Source: Chloroflexota bacterium | GTDB lineage: Bacteria; Chloroflexota; Anaerolineae; Anaerolineales; Anaerolineaceae | Assembly (NCBI GenBank): GCA_021372725.1 | Contig: JAJFTV010000073.1 | Span: 1-64,000 of the forward strand | Direction of reading: 5' to 3' | DNA length: 64,000 nt | Part shown: positions 36,533 through 45,726 of the stretch, piece by piece | How positions within the stretch are numbered: position 1 is the first letter of the stretch | Layout: the number at the start of each line of letters is the position of its first letter | The notes under the pieces: generated by a model | What the model was told of the DNA's origin: nothing | The model's input: the letters and a program-made list of their open reading frames with translations, nothing else | Database searches by the model: none | Program-made: the position numbers and the translations under genes

Positions 36533-36534
36533 GA

Positions 36535-37401
36535 TTATTTCCCTCCAAATGCAGAAAAATCAACAGTTGATGCAACGGGACATTTGGCTTCTGACGTACA
36601 CTCCAGACAACTGATGCATTGGTGATCACGGACGATGGTCTTGTCGGAGACTTTGATATTCATCGGGCAGGTTATATCACAGATGCCATCCAGTTTGCAG
36701 GTGGAAGGCACCCTGCGGATACGGAAAATGCGAAACAGGTTGGAGATCCCCAATACTGCACCGTAGGGACAAGCATATTTACACCAGGGTCTTTCGACAA
36801 AAAGAGAAGCCAGCAGCACCACACCCAGAACAATCAATCCTGTTATGGCGACTTCATCACTCCAAAAATTGAACAAGGCAAAATACGGATCGATGTTTGA
36901 GAATAACAAGGTTCCACTCGCCGCTGTCATATAAATTACCCAGGCCAGTACGATGTAACGCAAATAACGAAGATATCGATCGATTTTTGCCGGAATGAAG
37001 TGATTATAACGACGCTTTTTGAACAGTTTACGGCCAATTTTGCCTATCCATTCCTGTATGGTACCAAATGGGCAAATCCAGCCGCAAAAAACCGGGCCAA
37101 ACAAGATAGCCAAAATAAAACCAATAACCATTAATACGAATGAGGAACTATGAATTTTTTGAACAAAGGTGCCTTCAGTAATGAATTGATAAATACTCAC
37201 TACGCCGCCGAATGGGCAAACTGCGTGCAGGGAGGCATTCGACAGGATGGGGATTCCAGAATTGTTACCATCTTCGGAAAGAGTATGATTAATTGCTATC
37301 AGAGCGATCAGTATAAAAAAGAATATCTGGATTAGCGAGCGTATCCAGATGCGCTGTCTGGTAGATTTTTTCCACCATTTTGTCAGGGATGAATTTTTCA
37401 T
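36535..37401 (-). CDS. NapH/CcoG-like membrane 4Fe-4S protein
   Basis: A 288-residue electron-transfer protein with about five helices. It has two CxxxCP-type clusters around the membrane part (CGWICPFGTIQEW and CKYACPYGAVLG) and a C-terminal ferredoxin region (CKLDGICDITCPMNI, then CISCLECTSEAKCP). This is the NapH/NosR/CcoG group, which passes electrons from quinol or links to a periplasmic partner. It is cotranscribed with the repeat protein downstream, two bases apart. The electron acceptor is unknown; a nearby nap or nos gene was not found. It lies upstream of the glnA terminator. Confidence 0.83.
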   Translation of the reverse strand: MKNSSLTKWWKKSTRQRIWIRSLIQIFFFILIALIAINHTLSEDGNNSGIPILSNASLHAVCPFGGVVSIYQFITEGTFVQKIHSSSFVLMVIGFILAILFGPVFCGWICPFGTIQEWIGKIGRKLFKKRRYNHFIPAKIDRYLRYLRYIVLAWVIYMTAASGTLLFSNIDPYFALFNFWSDEVAITGLIVLGVVLLASLFVERPWCKYACPYGAVLGISNLFRIFRIRRVPSTCKLDGICDITCPMNIKVSDKTIVRDHQCISCLECTSEAKCPVASTVDFSAFGGK

Positions 37402-37551
37402 TTGCCAATTTCCTTTTCATAAAAACAGAGTTGGAGCAATTCGATATTGAGATATTAACAAGGAAATTTGAACGAATTGAGTAGAAATTATGTACATTTT
37501 GTGAATTTATTGATGGTGGACATAAGCAATTTATTGATAGGTTAAAAGAAA

Positions 37552-37582
37552 AGAGGTTGCCTGTTATTTGCAGGCAACCTCT
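37552..37582 (-). terminator. Rho-independent terminator of glnA
   Basis: Twelve-base arms AGAGGTTGCCTG (37552-37563) and CAGGCAACCTCT (37571-37582) flank a seven-base loop. On the minus strand the hairpin is followed by a T-rich stretch (TTTTCTTTT). It is 41 bases after the glnA stop, so it ends glnA transcription before the ferredoxin gene. Confidence 0.85.
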
Positions 37583-37622
37583 GGTTTCAATATCAATTTC
37601 GACGAAAACTGGAATGAGTGTA

Positions 37623-38963
37623 TTAGGCAGTCTCCAGATAGCGTGCTACTTCCCAATCCATTACTTTGATGCGGTAGTCATCCCACTCGGCCATTTTGGC
37701 GCGCATAAATGCTTCGTACATGGATGGCCCAAGCGCATCCTTTATCACTTTATCTTTTTCCAGTTCCTGCAACGCATCGATCAATGAACCAGGTAATTCA
37801 ATGATACCTTTCTCGTGTCGTTCCTCAGGTGTCAGTTCATAAATATTGACATGATTCAGCGGTTCAGGTGCAGGGCGATTGCTGTCAACCCCGTCCATGG
37901 CGGCGGCAAGCAATACCAGGAAAGTCAAGTATGGATTGCTGGAGGGATCGGGGAAGCGCACTTCGATGCGTGTAGCCTTTTCCATGCCTGGCGTGTAACG
38001 CGGGATGCGAACGAGCGCAGAGCGATTGATCTGTGCCCAGCCCACATAGACAGGGGCTTCATAACCCGGTACGAGCCTTTTGTATGAATTGACTGAAGGG
38101 GCTGCGATGGCGGTCACTGCGCGCGCATGGCTAAGCGAACCTTCGATAAACTGGTATGCCACCTTGGAAAGATGGTAGCGGTCAGCGGCATCGAAGAATA
38201 TATTCCTGCCTGCTTCATCCTGGATTGACAGGTGGCAGTGCATACCCGAACCGTTGATGCCAAAGATGGGCTTGGGCATGAAGGAAGCAATCAGTCCATG
38301 CTGGGCGGCAATCGCTTTGACGGTGTATTTCATGGTCAGAACATTGTCGGCAGTGCGGAGGGCGTCAGCAAAGCGAAAGTCGATCTCGTGCTGACCCAGT
38401 GCCACCTCATGGTGTCCGAATTCCACTTCCAGCCCCATGCTCCTCAAGGCAAGCATCAGTTCGGTGCGTACCCGTACCGCATCATCGTTGGCCGAGAAAT
38501 CGAAATAACCGCCTACATCAAAGGGAACAGGGTGAATACTGTCGCCATTTTGTTGTTTGAAAAGGAAAAATTCCGGCTCCGGACCCACATTGAGCGTCCA
38601 GCCACGTTTTTCTTTCAGGTCTTTCAAGGCCCGTTTCAGGCAGCCGCGTGGATCTCCCGGGAATGGCTGCTGATCTTCCTGATAGATGTCGCAAAAAAAG
38701 CGTGCCCGACGCATATCTGGAGGTGACCAGGGCAGCACTGCATAAGTGTCGATATCCAGTTTCAGGTGCATGTCACTTTCCTGGATACGGGAAAACCCCT
38801 CAACCGAAGAGCCATCAAACCATACCCCATTGCGGAGAGCATTCTCAAGCTGATTGACGGGTGCATCCACACTTTTTACACTGCCGGTTACATCCGAGAA
38901 CTGGAAAGACACAAATTTCACCTGGTCTTCCTTGACACGTTCAAGAATCTCTTTAATATCCAT
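37623..38963 (-). CDS. glnA: Glutamine synthetase (type I)
   Basis: A 446-residue enzyme that makes glutamine from glutamate, ammonia and ATP. The N-terminal VWFDGSSVEGF motif, the metal-binding glutamates (NVGPEPEFFLF), the HCHLSIQDEAG stretch and the ATP-binding EAPVYVGWAQINRSALVRIP segment are intact. The tyrosine adenylylation motif of the GSI-beta type (NLYDLPP) is replaced by NIYELTPEE, so regulation by adenylylation is unlikely. AGGAG upstream of the ATG at 38963 sets the start. A leader of about 400 nt and a clear promoter precede it. It ends at a strong terminator. Confidence 0.96.
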   Translation of the reverse strand: MDIKEILERVKEDQVKFVSFQFSDVTGSVKSVDAPVNQLENALRNGVWFDGSSVEGFSRIQESDMHLKLDIDTYAVLPWSPPDMRRARFFCDIYQEDQQPFPGDPRGCLKRALKDLKEKRGWTLNVGPEPEFFLFKQQNGDSIHPVPFDVGGYFDFSANDDAVRVRTELMLALRSMGLEVEFGHHEVALGQHEIDFRFADALRTADNVLTMKYTVKAIAAQHGLIASFMPKPIFGINGSGMHCHLSIQDEAGRNIFFDAADRYHLSKVAYQFIEGSLSHARAVTAIAAPSVNSYKRLVPGYEAPVYVGWAQINRSALVRIPRYTPGMEKATRIEVRFPDPSSNPYLTFLVLLAAAMDGVDSNRPAPEPLNHVNIYELTPEERHEKGIIELPGSLIDALQELEKDKVIKDALGPSMYEAFMRAKMAEWDDYRIKVMDWEVARYLETA

Positions 38964-39363
38964 ACGAAACACTCCTTTAATTAAAGCAATTAAAACAATA
39001 TCAGGTGCGGTACACCTTATTGGTTGATGATGGGTACCCTTCCTGGTTTGCCGCACATTTCTGTGCTCTGCTTCACTGTGCTGGCCTTATGCCTTCCGTT
39101 GCCGGGGGGTTTTCAGCAAGCACTTCGCTGGAAGGAAATCGAAGCCCGTGAACAGGCCTCAGAGGCATCCGCTGATCTCTCGATTTTCTCCTGACAATTC
39201 TCCCCTGGTCAGGATTAGCTCTCTCTTTGCAGAGAGGAACCTCCACCTCGTCGTCTGCATAATGATTTTTCTCGTTTTTGAGAAAAATCATTCGCAGATT
39301 CAGTCGCTTAATTTCCCGTTATTCAATTGTATTAATAAACATGAGACGCAATTCGCCTCACAA
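38964..39363 (-). ncRNA. Long structured 5' leader of glnA
   Basis: The glnA promoter places the transcript start near 39363, leaving about 400 untranslated bases. The leader contains several clear hairpins: an 18-base-pair imperfect stem (39255-39298, core arms 39261-39273 and 39280-39292), a GCACAT...GTGC hairpin at 39053-39065, an AGGTG...CACCT hairpin at 39003-39017, and a possible pseudoknot in which GGAAGG (plus strand 39130-39135) in a hairpin loop pairs with CCTTCC (39092-39097). No protein frame has a ribosome site. It could be a riboswitch or regulatory RNA; I do not recognise a known class. Confidence 0.55.
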
Positions 39364-39369
39364 TCAAAA

Positions 39370-39399
39370 ATATTACCACATTCAAATACCTGGTGTCAA
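39370..39399 (-). promoter_or_regulatory. Promoter of glnA
   Basis: Reading the minus strand, TTGACA (plus-strand 39394-39399) is followed by an 18-base spacer and TAATAT (39370-39375). Transcription should begin around 39363. The promoter lies just beyond the stop of cydB, so glnA is transcribed independently. Confidence 0.85.
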
Positions 39400-39415
39400 G
39401 ATGTCTATACAAATT

Positions 39416-40432
39416 TCAATAAACCAATTCCTCAGCTTTGACTTTCTCCGAAATTCGTTTTCGGAAAACCCGAAATGTCCATGCATTGTAGATCAGCATG
39501 ATGGGCAGGAATATTCCGGCAACGATGGTCATCAGACGTAATGCATAGTCCCCCGAGGCCGTATTGTATATGGTCAGGCTCCAGGCCGGATTTGTGCCGG
39601 ATACCAGCACGCGCGGGAACAAACCTGCCATAAAGAACAGCGCGAATAAAAGGACTGCTGCGGTAGTCAGTACAAATACCCATCCGGATTTTTTAAGCCG
39701 GATGATCCAGCCGGTGGTAACCAACAGCACCAGCATGACAATCGCGAGGGCCAGGTTCCAGCCGTTGCCCATAAAATCGGTCGCCGAGTAGGAAGCGATC
39801 GTAAATCCGCCAAATGCCACAAATAAAGGCAGCCAGAGTTTGCCGGTCACTTTTTGCGCTTCGCTCTCCAGCTCACCGCTAACCTTTATGGATAGATAAG
39901 CCGCTCCATGCAGGGTGAACAACAGCAGCGATACCAATCCACCCAGCAATGCATAGCCGTTCAACAGGTTCCAAAAACCGCCTACATAATTGAGATTTGC
40001 ATCCAGTGGAACACCACGCACAAAATTGGAGAAGGCCACACCCCACAGGATGGCCGGTACAATGCTTCCGCCGAAGATGGCCCAATCCCAAAATGAACGC
40101 CAGGACGGATTTTCGCTTTTATTCCGAAATTCAAATGCCACACCTCTGAAAATGAGCGCGATCAGGATCAGAAAGAGCGGGAGATAGAAACCGCTGAACA
40201 GCGTGGCATACCACTCCGGAAACGCAGCAAAAATCGATCCGCCTGCGGCGATCAGCCAAACCTCGTTGCCGTCCCAATGTGGGCCGATGGTGTTGATGAT
40301 GATCCGCCGCTTCATATCGGTTTTGCCCAGGAATGGCAGGAGAATACCCACCCCAAAATCAAATCCTTCCAGGACAAAATAACCTGCAAATAAAAATGAA
40401 ATGATGAGAAACCAGACTGTGTTCAGATCCAT
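39416..40432 (-). CDS. cydB: Cytochrome bd oxidase subunit II
   Basis: A 338-residue membrane protein with about nine helices, the partner of CydA in the bd-type quinol oxidase. The opening LNTVWFLIISFLFAGYFVLEGFDFGVGIL is the conserved first helix, with the Gly-Phe-Asp-Phe-Gly-Val-Gly motif. It is followed by GPHWDGNEVWLIAAGGSIFAAFPEWYATLFSGFYLPLFL, another signature. It reduces oxygen to water using quinol and resists hydrogen sulfide and low oxygen. It starts two bases after cydA, so they form one operon. Confidence 0.95.
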   Translation of the reverse strand: MDLNTVWFLIISFLFAGYFVLEGFDFGVGILLPFLGKTDMKRRIIINTIGPHWDGNEVWLIAAGGSIFAAFPEWYATLFSGFYLPLFLILIALIFRGVAFEFRNKSENPSWRSFWDWAIFGGSIVPAILWGVAFSNFVRGVPLDANLNYVGGFWNLLNGYALLGGLVSLLLFTLHGAAYLSIKVSGELESEAQKVTGKLWLPLFVAFGGFTIASYSATDFMGNGWNLALAIVMLVLLVTTGWIIRLKKSGWVFVLTTAAVLLFALFFMAGLFPRVLVSGTNPAWSLTIYNTASGDYALRLMTIVAGIFLPIMLIYNAWTFRVFRKRISEKVKAEELVY

Positions 40433-40434
40433 GA

Positions 40435-41808
40435 TTATTCTCCTGTTTCTTCTTCAGTAACCAGGTTATCAACATTTTCATCGCGTGGGCCCAATTTCGC
40501 GAATTTGACAAGCAGATAAACGTCCACCACCAACAGCCCGCCATAGACCACTGTAAAACCAATCAGCGAGATGAGTAATGTGGTGATCGTTTGGTTGGAG
40601 ACGCCATCGACGGTTTTCAACAGCCCGAACACCACCCACGGCTGCCGGCCCATCTCGGTCAGGATCCAGCCCGAAGAGTTGGACAGGTATGGCAGGATTG
40701 CTGCCAATGGAAAGAATTTAAACAGGAACATTTTTTCCAACGGTTTCTTGCGGATGATCTGAACCCCGCTGTAGAACAACAGCAGCAGCAGCAGCAGGCC
40801 AACACCTACCATGATCCTGAAGGCATAATTGGTGACATTAATCGGCGGGATGTAGTCACCGGGGCCAAATCTGGCTTCGTAATCCGCCTGGAGCTGATTG
40901 ATCCCGACCACTTCACCGGTAAAATTCAAATTGACGAGCAGACTGAGACCGTAGGGGATACGGATATCGACGATATTCCGTTTGTTTTCCTGATCCGCGA
41001 TGGTGAAAAGCGAGAGAGATGCCGGTGCACTGGTTTCCCAGTGTGATTCCGATGCGATCATTTTCATTGGATTGGTATCCATGATCGCCAATGCCTGCTG
41101 GTGGCCGATCAGGCCCAGAAAGATCACCGCTGCCAGCCCGATCCAGGTTGCCAGTTTGTATGATTTTTGGAAGCCTTCGACCTCGTTCTTTCGCCACAGG
41201 TGATAAGCGCTCACCGCAAATACCAGCAACATCCCAGAAGCCAGAGCCGACGAGACGGTATGCAGAAACTGGAGTGAAAAGTTCCGGTTCGTGATCAGAG
41301 CCATAAAATCAGTCATCACCAGCTTCCCATCTTCAATCACATATCCCACCGGATACTGCATAAACTGGTTTGCCATCAGGATCCAGAAAGCTGAAAGCAC
41401 GGTGGCGATTGCCACCAGCCAGATCGACATGGCATGCAGTTTTTTGGAGATGCGATCCCAACTGAAGTGCCACAGCCCAATAAAGACAGATTCAAGGAAG
41501 AAGGCCAGCAGGGTTTCAATGGCAAGCGGCACACCGAAAATCCCGCCTACAAAGCGCGAATACTCCGACCAGTTCATTCCAAATTGAAACTCCTGCACAA
41601 GACCGGTCACGACACCCATGGCGAAGTTGATGGTAAACAGCTTGCCCCAGAATTTAGCCATCTTTTTATAGGTTTCATTCCCTGTGCGGACGTAAAGCGT
41701 TTCGATAATCGCCACAAACAGGCTCAGCCCAATGGTGATTGGAACAAAAAAGAAGTGGTATATGGTTGTAAGTCCAAACTGGATTCTTGAAAGTGTGATT
41801 GGATCCAT
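40435..41808 (-). CDS. cydA: Cytochrome bd oxidase subunit I
   Basis: A 457-residue membrane protein, the haem-bearing subunit of cytochrome bd. The first helix region (SRIQFGLTTIYHFFFVPITIGLSLFVAI) holds the axial histidine, and the later EMGRQPWVVFGLLKT motif is diagnostic. The length is at the shorter end, suggesting a short Q loop. GAGGAGA precedes the ATG at 41808, so the longer frame starting 28 codons upstream is rejected. It leads the cydAB operon. The assembly genes cydDC are elsewhere in the window. Confidence 0.95.
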   Translation of the reverse strand: MDPITLSRIQFGLTTIYHFFFVPITIGLSLFVAIIETLYVRTGNETYKKMAKFWGKLFTINFAMGVVTGLVQEFQFGMNWSEYSRFVGGIFGVPLAIETLLAFFLESVFIGLWHFSWDRISKKLHAMSIWLVAIATVLSAFWILMANQFMQYPVGYVIEDGKLVMTDFMALITNRNFSLQFLHTVSSALASGMLLVFAVSAYHLWRKNEVEGFQKSYKLATWIGLAAVIFLGLIGHQQALAIMDTNPMKMIASESHWETSAPASLSLFTIADQENKRNIVDIRIPYGLSLLVNLNFTGEVVGINQLQADYEARFGPGDYIPPINVTNYAFRIMVGVGLLLLLLLFYSGVQIIRKKPLEKMFLFKFFPLAAILPYLSNSSGWILTEMGRQPWVVFGLLKTVDGVSNQTITTLLISLIGFTVVYGGLLVVDVYLLVKFAKLGPRDENVDNLVTEEETGE

Positions 41809-42079
41809 ATCATTCTCCTCTGTGATGAATCTTTGCGAAATAAAGATTTCGGCAATGAATAATCCAATTAATTTTGTAACTCGTATTGGCATCCCCTTAC
41901 AGATGCGTTACGTTTTCAAGATTGTTTCAGGTTCTGCCTGACATAAGACTGGATTAATTATAACATTCTCGTCACCGTATAGGGTAGGATTTATCGGAAT
42001 TATCTTCAATGTGATAATTTTGATTGTGCGGTTGCCGACCCGTGATGCCATCCGTCACTCGCAAAATTCTCCTTCACAC

Positions 42080-42088
42080 TGGTATAAT
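42080..42088 (+). promoter_or_regulatory. Extended -10 promoter of prfA operon
   Basis: TGG followed by TATAAT forms an extended -10 box about 40 bases before the prfA ATG. No good -35 hexamer was seen at the usual distance, which is common for extended -10 promoters. Confidence 0.6.
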
Positions 42089-42129
42089 CCTTCCTACAAT
42101 ATCGCAATAACCAAGGATTTGCACGAACT

Positions 42130-43203
42130 ATGTTTGCAAAAGTAGAAAGCATTCTCGATCATTACGACGAAATCAACAAACTCCTCGAAGAGGTGGGTGA
42201 TGATTATCAAAAAGCAGCCGAACTTGCCCGCGAACGCGCTGAACTGGAGGAGATCGTCAAACAGGGGCGTGCGTACAGGCTCAACATCCAACACCGTGCC
42301 GACGCTGAAAAGCTGATCGACAGCGACGACGCAGAGCTGCGCGAGCTGGCCGCAATGGATCTGGAAGAAGCCCAGAAAAACATCACCGAGCTTGAAGGTT
42401 CACTTAAACGGCTTTTAATCCCGCGTGACCCGCGCGACGAGCGCAACGTCATCATGGAAATCCGAGCCGGCACTGGCGGTGATGAGGCCGCGCTGTTCGC
42501 AGCGGAACTCTTCCGCATGTACAACCTGTATGCCGAAAAACAAGGCTGGAGTGTTGAAATTCTATCCGCCAATGAAATTGGCATCGGCGGCTACAAAGAG
42601 ATCGTCTTCATGGTCAAGGGACGCGGCGCTTATTCAAAGCTCAAGTTTGAAAGCGGTGTGCATCGTGTGCAGCGCATCCCCACCACCGAATCCTCCGGCC
42701 GCATCCACACCTCCACCGTCACCGTGGCGGTGCTGGCTGAAGTTCAGGAGGTGGACATCAATATCCCCGAGTCGGACATCCGCATGGACGTCTACAAATC
42801 GGCCGGCGCCGGCGGACAGAACGTGCAGAAGAATATGACTGCGGTACGCATCACCCATATTCCGACCGGCATGGTGGTCTCTTGCCAGGATGAGCGTTCG
42901 CAGCTTCAGAACCGGCTGCGCGCCATGAGCATTCTGCGGGCCCGCCTGTATGAGATCGAGGCGCAGAAGCTTTCGAATGAACGTGAGGCTGAACGCCGCT
43001 CGCAGGTGGGTTCGGGCGAACGTTCGGAAAAGATCCGTACCTATAATTTCCCGCAGTCGCGCGTCACCGACCACCGCATCAATCTGTCCAACTTCAATAT
43101 CACCGGCGTCATGAACGGCGATATCAATGAGTTTATCGATGAGCTCTCCCTGCGCGAGGAATCGGAGCGGCTGGCGATGTTGGGGACGGAGGATGACGAA
43201 TAA
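42130..43203 (+). CDS. prfA: Peptide chain release factor 1
   Basis: A 357-residue factor that recognises UAA and UAG and frees the nascent peptide. The catalytic GGQ lies in [13 protein letters not shown]. The codon-recognition motif is PTT ([18 protein letters not shown]) where most bacteria have PAT; both fit the PxT pattern of RF1. Domain order is normal. It overlaps the methyltransferase gene by 11 bases, and that enzyme methylates the GGQ glutamine, which is the usual operon. The family call is secure. Confidence 0.95.
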   Translation: MFAKVESILDHYDEINKLLEEVGDDYQKAAELARERAELEEIVKQGRAYRLNIQHRADAEKLIDSDDAELRELAAMDLEEAQKNITELEGSLKRLLIPRDPRDERNVIMEIRAGTGGDEAALFAAELFRMYNLYAEKQGWSVEILSANEIGIGGYKEIVFMVKGRGAYSKLKFESGVHRVQRIPTTESSGRIHTSTVTVAVLAEVQEVDINIPESDIRMDVYKSAGAGGQNVQKNMTAVRITHIPTGMVVSCQDERSQLQNRLRAMSILRARLYEIEAQKLSNEREAERRSQVGSGERSEKIRTYNFPQSRVTDHRINLSNFNITGVMNGDINEFIDELSLREESERLAMLGTEDDE

Positions 43204-44140
43204 CCGGCAGGGCATAAACCCAAAGGTAAATTCATCGGTCAGCGATTCGGCTGCCGGTGAGGTGACGTTCAAGCCAATCACCCTGGCAGACTGGCTGGCC
43301 CGGTCTTCGTTGAGGCTTTCAGCTTCAAATAGCGAACTTGCTTTGCCCAATGCTGTGGCTGATGCCCGGCTGCTGGCCGCAAAAATATTGGGTTTCCCCA
43401 AGGCGCACCTGATGGCTCACCCTGAAATGTATATAACGCCTGGTCAGCTTGCAGATCTCGAAGCCAGCCTGGAGCGTCTGCTCGCTGGAGAAGCGCTGCC
43501 TTATGTGCTGGGCGAGTGGGAGTTCTACGGTCACAGGTTTACCATTAGTCCCCAAACACTCATACCGCGCCCGGAAACGGAGCTGATCATAGAATGTGTA
43601 CTTTCCCGGGCGAAAGGCCAGGGAATCAGGCGTGTTGTTGATGTAGGCACCGGTTCGGGCTGCATTGCCGTCACTTTGGCGCTGGCCCTGCCGGACGCGC
43701 ACATCACCGCAACGGATATTTCGCAAACCGCGTTACAGGTGGCGCAGTCGAACATGTTCCGGTACGGCGTGCAGAGGCAGGTGGATCTTGTGCAAGGCGA
43801 TTTGCTGGGTGCGTTTACGCCATCATCCTTTGATGTTATTTGCGCCAACCTGCCGTATATCCCTTCGGAACGGCTATCGCATCTGGCCGTAGCGCAGCGG
43901 GAACCCCGGCTGGCGCTGGATGGAGGTTTGGACGGGCTTGACCTGATTGCCCGCCTGATCCCGCAAGCTGCCCGGCTGCTGATACCCGGCGGGCTGGCGC
44001 TGCTGGAAATCGACGATACCCATACAGAGGCTGTGTTCGAACTGGCAGGGCAGGCCTTCCCCGGCCGCACCCAGGTGTTGAACGATTATCAAGGAAAACC
44101 ACGCCTGCTCAGGCTGGAAAAATGCGGGGAGCAGGGTTGA
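43193..44140 (+). CDS. prmC: Release factor glutamine methyltransferase
   Basis: A 315-residue SAM-dependent enzyme that methylates the GGQ glutamine of release factors. Motif I ([22 protein letters not shown]) and the catalytic NLPY motif ([17 protein letters not shown] in many bacteria) are present. An N-terminal helical domain that recognises the release factor comes first ([23 protein letters not shown]). The ATG at 43193 is preceded by GGAGG at a short spacing and a GGGGA a little further. It overlaps prfA by 11 bases and tsaC by one. Confidence 0.92.
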   Translation: MTNNRQGINPKVNSSVSDSAAGEVTFKPITLADWLARSSLRLSASNSELALPNAVADARLLAAKILGFPKAHLMAHPEMYITPGQLADLEASLERLLAGEALPYVLGEWEFYGHRFTISPQTLIPRPETELIIECVLSRAKGQGIRRVVDVGTGSGCIAVTLALALPDAHITATDISQTALQVAQSNMFRYGVQRQVDLVQGDLLGAFTPSSFDVICANLPYIPSERLSHLAVAQREPRLALDGGLDGLDLIARLIPQAARLLIPGGLALLEIDDTHTEAVFELAGQAFPGRTQVLNDYQGKPRLLRLEKCGEQG

Positions 44141-44787
44141 TGGAACAGAAAAACATGAACACACTTTGCATCCCTTTTGTTGACGAGAGCTCCGTTCAGC
44201 AAGCCATCCGGGTGCTGCAAGCCGGCGGCGTGATTGCCTTTCCCACCGATACAGTGTATGGCGTGGGGTCGTCTGCCTTCGATGGGGAGGCTATCGAGCG
44301 GTTGTACGTGATCAAGGAACGCTCCAACCTGAAGGCCATCCCGGTCTTGATCGGCTCTGCCGACCAACTGGATCAGGTGACCGCACAGATACCGGAGTAT
44401 GCCCGCCGGCTGATTGAGCGGCTGTGGCCGGGAGCGCTGACCGTCATCCTGCCCATTCATGCCGGGCTGCCGGCCAGCCTCTCACCGGCGCCCACGGTGG
44501 GGGTGCGCATGCCCGACCACGACCTGCTGCGCCGGTTGATCACCCTGGCCGGGCCGCTGGCGGTCACCTCGGCCAACCTGAGCGGGATGCCCAACAGTGT
44601 GACGGCGCAGGATGTGCTGGTGCAGATTGGCGGACGCATCGGGCTGCTGCTGGACGGCGGCCCCACGCCGGGCGAGATCCCCTCCACGGTGGTGGACTGC
44701 ACCGGCGTGAAGGCGCGCGTGCTGAGACAGGGGAGAATTGGCAGAGAGGAGCTGGAGGCTGTGCTGGGGGAGGAGCTGGAGAAATAA
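44140..44787 (+). CDS. tsaC: L-threonylcarbamoyladenylate synthase (YrdC/TsaC)
   Basis: A 215-residue YrdC-fold enzyme that makes threonylcarbamoyl-AMP for the t6A modification of tRNA. The family motifs FPTDTVYGVGSSAFD, YVIKERSNLKAIPVLIG (KxR...KP-like), PGALTVILP and SANLSGMPN are clear. I start it at the ATG that overlaps the prmC stop (TGATG); an upstream ATG at 44122 is in frame but overlaps prmC further. It is the last gene of the prfA-prmC-tsaC operon. After it the sequence becomes AT-rich and changes style. Confidence 0.93.
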   Translation: MEQKNMNTLCIPFVDESSVQQAIRVLQAGGVIAFPTDTVYGVGSSAFDGEAIERLYVIKERSNLKAIPVLIGSADQLDQVTAQIPEYARRLIERLWPGALTVILPIHAGLPASLSPAPTVGVRMPDHDLLRRLITLAGPLAVTSANLSGMPNSVTAQDVLVQIGGRIGLLLDGGPTPGEIPSTVVDCTGVKARVLRQGRIGREELEAVLGEELEK

Positions 44788-45021
44788 AGGGGGAAAACCT
44801 GCTCCAGACAAACAATCGATCTTAATCTGTACGTGAAATTTATTCCATAATTTTAAAATTGATCTATAATTAATTTATTCTATTTATTCGGTTGTAATTT
44901 TTATTTTTCATTTCAAACCCTTGATGGTTTAAAGGTTCGGCAATGAATTTCTCATAGGAAATGAGAAGGCCTGTTTAGCAAGCCTGTTCGACTTGCTTCT
45001 GATTCAAGTCAGGGTAAATAT

Positions 45022-45666
45022 ATGCCAGGGTACATTACGCTTAATTGTCCTGCGTGCGGCAAACCGGTGCAATTACATTTGTATAAAAAGCAAATCGTTT
45101 GTCCGAATTGCGGGTATGAGATTTTACTTAAAGTGGGGAGTGAAATTTATAAAATCATTTCGGATTTGGCTATTATCAAACTGCCAAACGAATTGGATGC
45201 AATGAGGAAGCAACGCAGAGAGCTTGTGGCTTTTATTCAACAATGCGACACGGATGCCAGAACCATCCGCCGGAAGGAAAGAGCTCTGGCTCTGGCTCGA
45301 TTATGTTTGGTTCTTTTTGCAGCAATGATTGGATTTTATATTTTTTTCAACACCGTTGTAGATATGGAAAAAACGATATTGGTGTGTAATGCCTGCCTGT
45401 TCAGGATCGCGAATATCCTGAACGGCTGCCTGAAGAGCCAACCCAGAGGTCAATTGTTTACAGGCCTTTATTATGCTTCCATGATCTGGTTGCTGTTTCT
45501 ATTTATCGTTTTTGCAATAAGGGCACGGAACCTGCCTGATAAGTATGTGAAAGACGTGTTGAAAGAAAAGCAGGAAGCCATCGAGCAGCTTGTGGAGTTG
45601 AAGAAGCAGATCGAGGAAAAGGAACTGCTGCTGGAGGAATATCGCACCGCGATGATGATTATGTAG
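45022..45666 (+). CDS. Zinc-ribbon two-helix membrane protein
   Basis: A 214-residue protein. Cys9, Cys12, Cys27 and Cys30 form a zinc ribbon. Two helices follow (about 94-116 and 150-172), and the C-terminal tail is a coiled coil (KEKQEAIEQLVELKKQIEEKELLLEEY). It lies 60 bases upstream of the KAP NTPase gene, on the same strand, so the two may act together. It sits at the edge of the AT-rich stretch. I do not recognise a named family; a membrane partner of the NTPase is a guess. Confidence 0.6.
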   Translation: MPGYITLNCPACGKPVQLHLYKKQIVCPNCGYEILLKVGSEIYKIISDLAIIKLPNELDAMRKQRRELVAFIQQCDTDARTIRRKERALALARLCLVLFAAMIGFYIFFNTVVDMEKTILVCNACLFRIANILNGCLKSQPRGQLFTGLYYASMIWLLFLFIVFAIRARNLPDKYVKDVLKEKQEAIEQLVELKKQIEEKELLLEEYRTAMMIM

Positions 45667-45726
45667 GGGAGGGGATAAGTTTTATTACATTTAGTGGAGT
45701 TATAGAAAAGAAATTGGTGATTGATC

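Noticed and set aside
39000-39025. T-box-like GGTGTACCGC words in the glnA leader
   Set aside because: They are part of a local hairpin and the surrounding T-box structure and specifier are absent.
39073-39291. 72-codon open frame within the glnA leader
   Set aside because: No ribosome site, low-complexity protein, and the region is more convincingly a structured RNA.
42634-43401. 255-codon open frame antisense to prfA/prmC
   Set aside because: It mirrors strongly coding genes on the plus strand and has no recognisable protein features.
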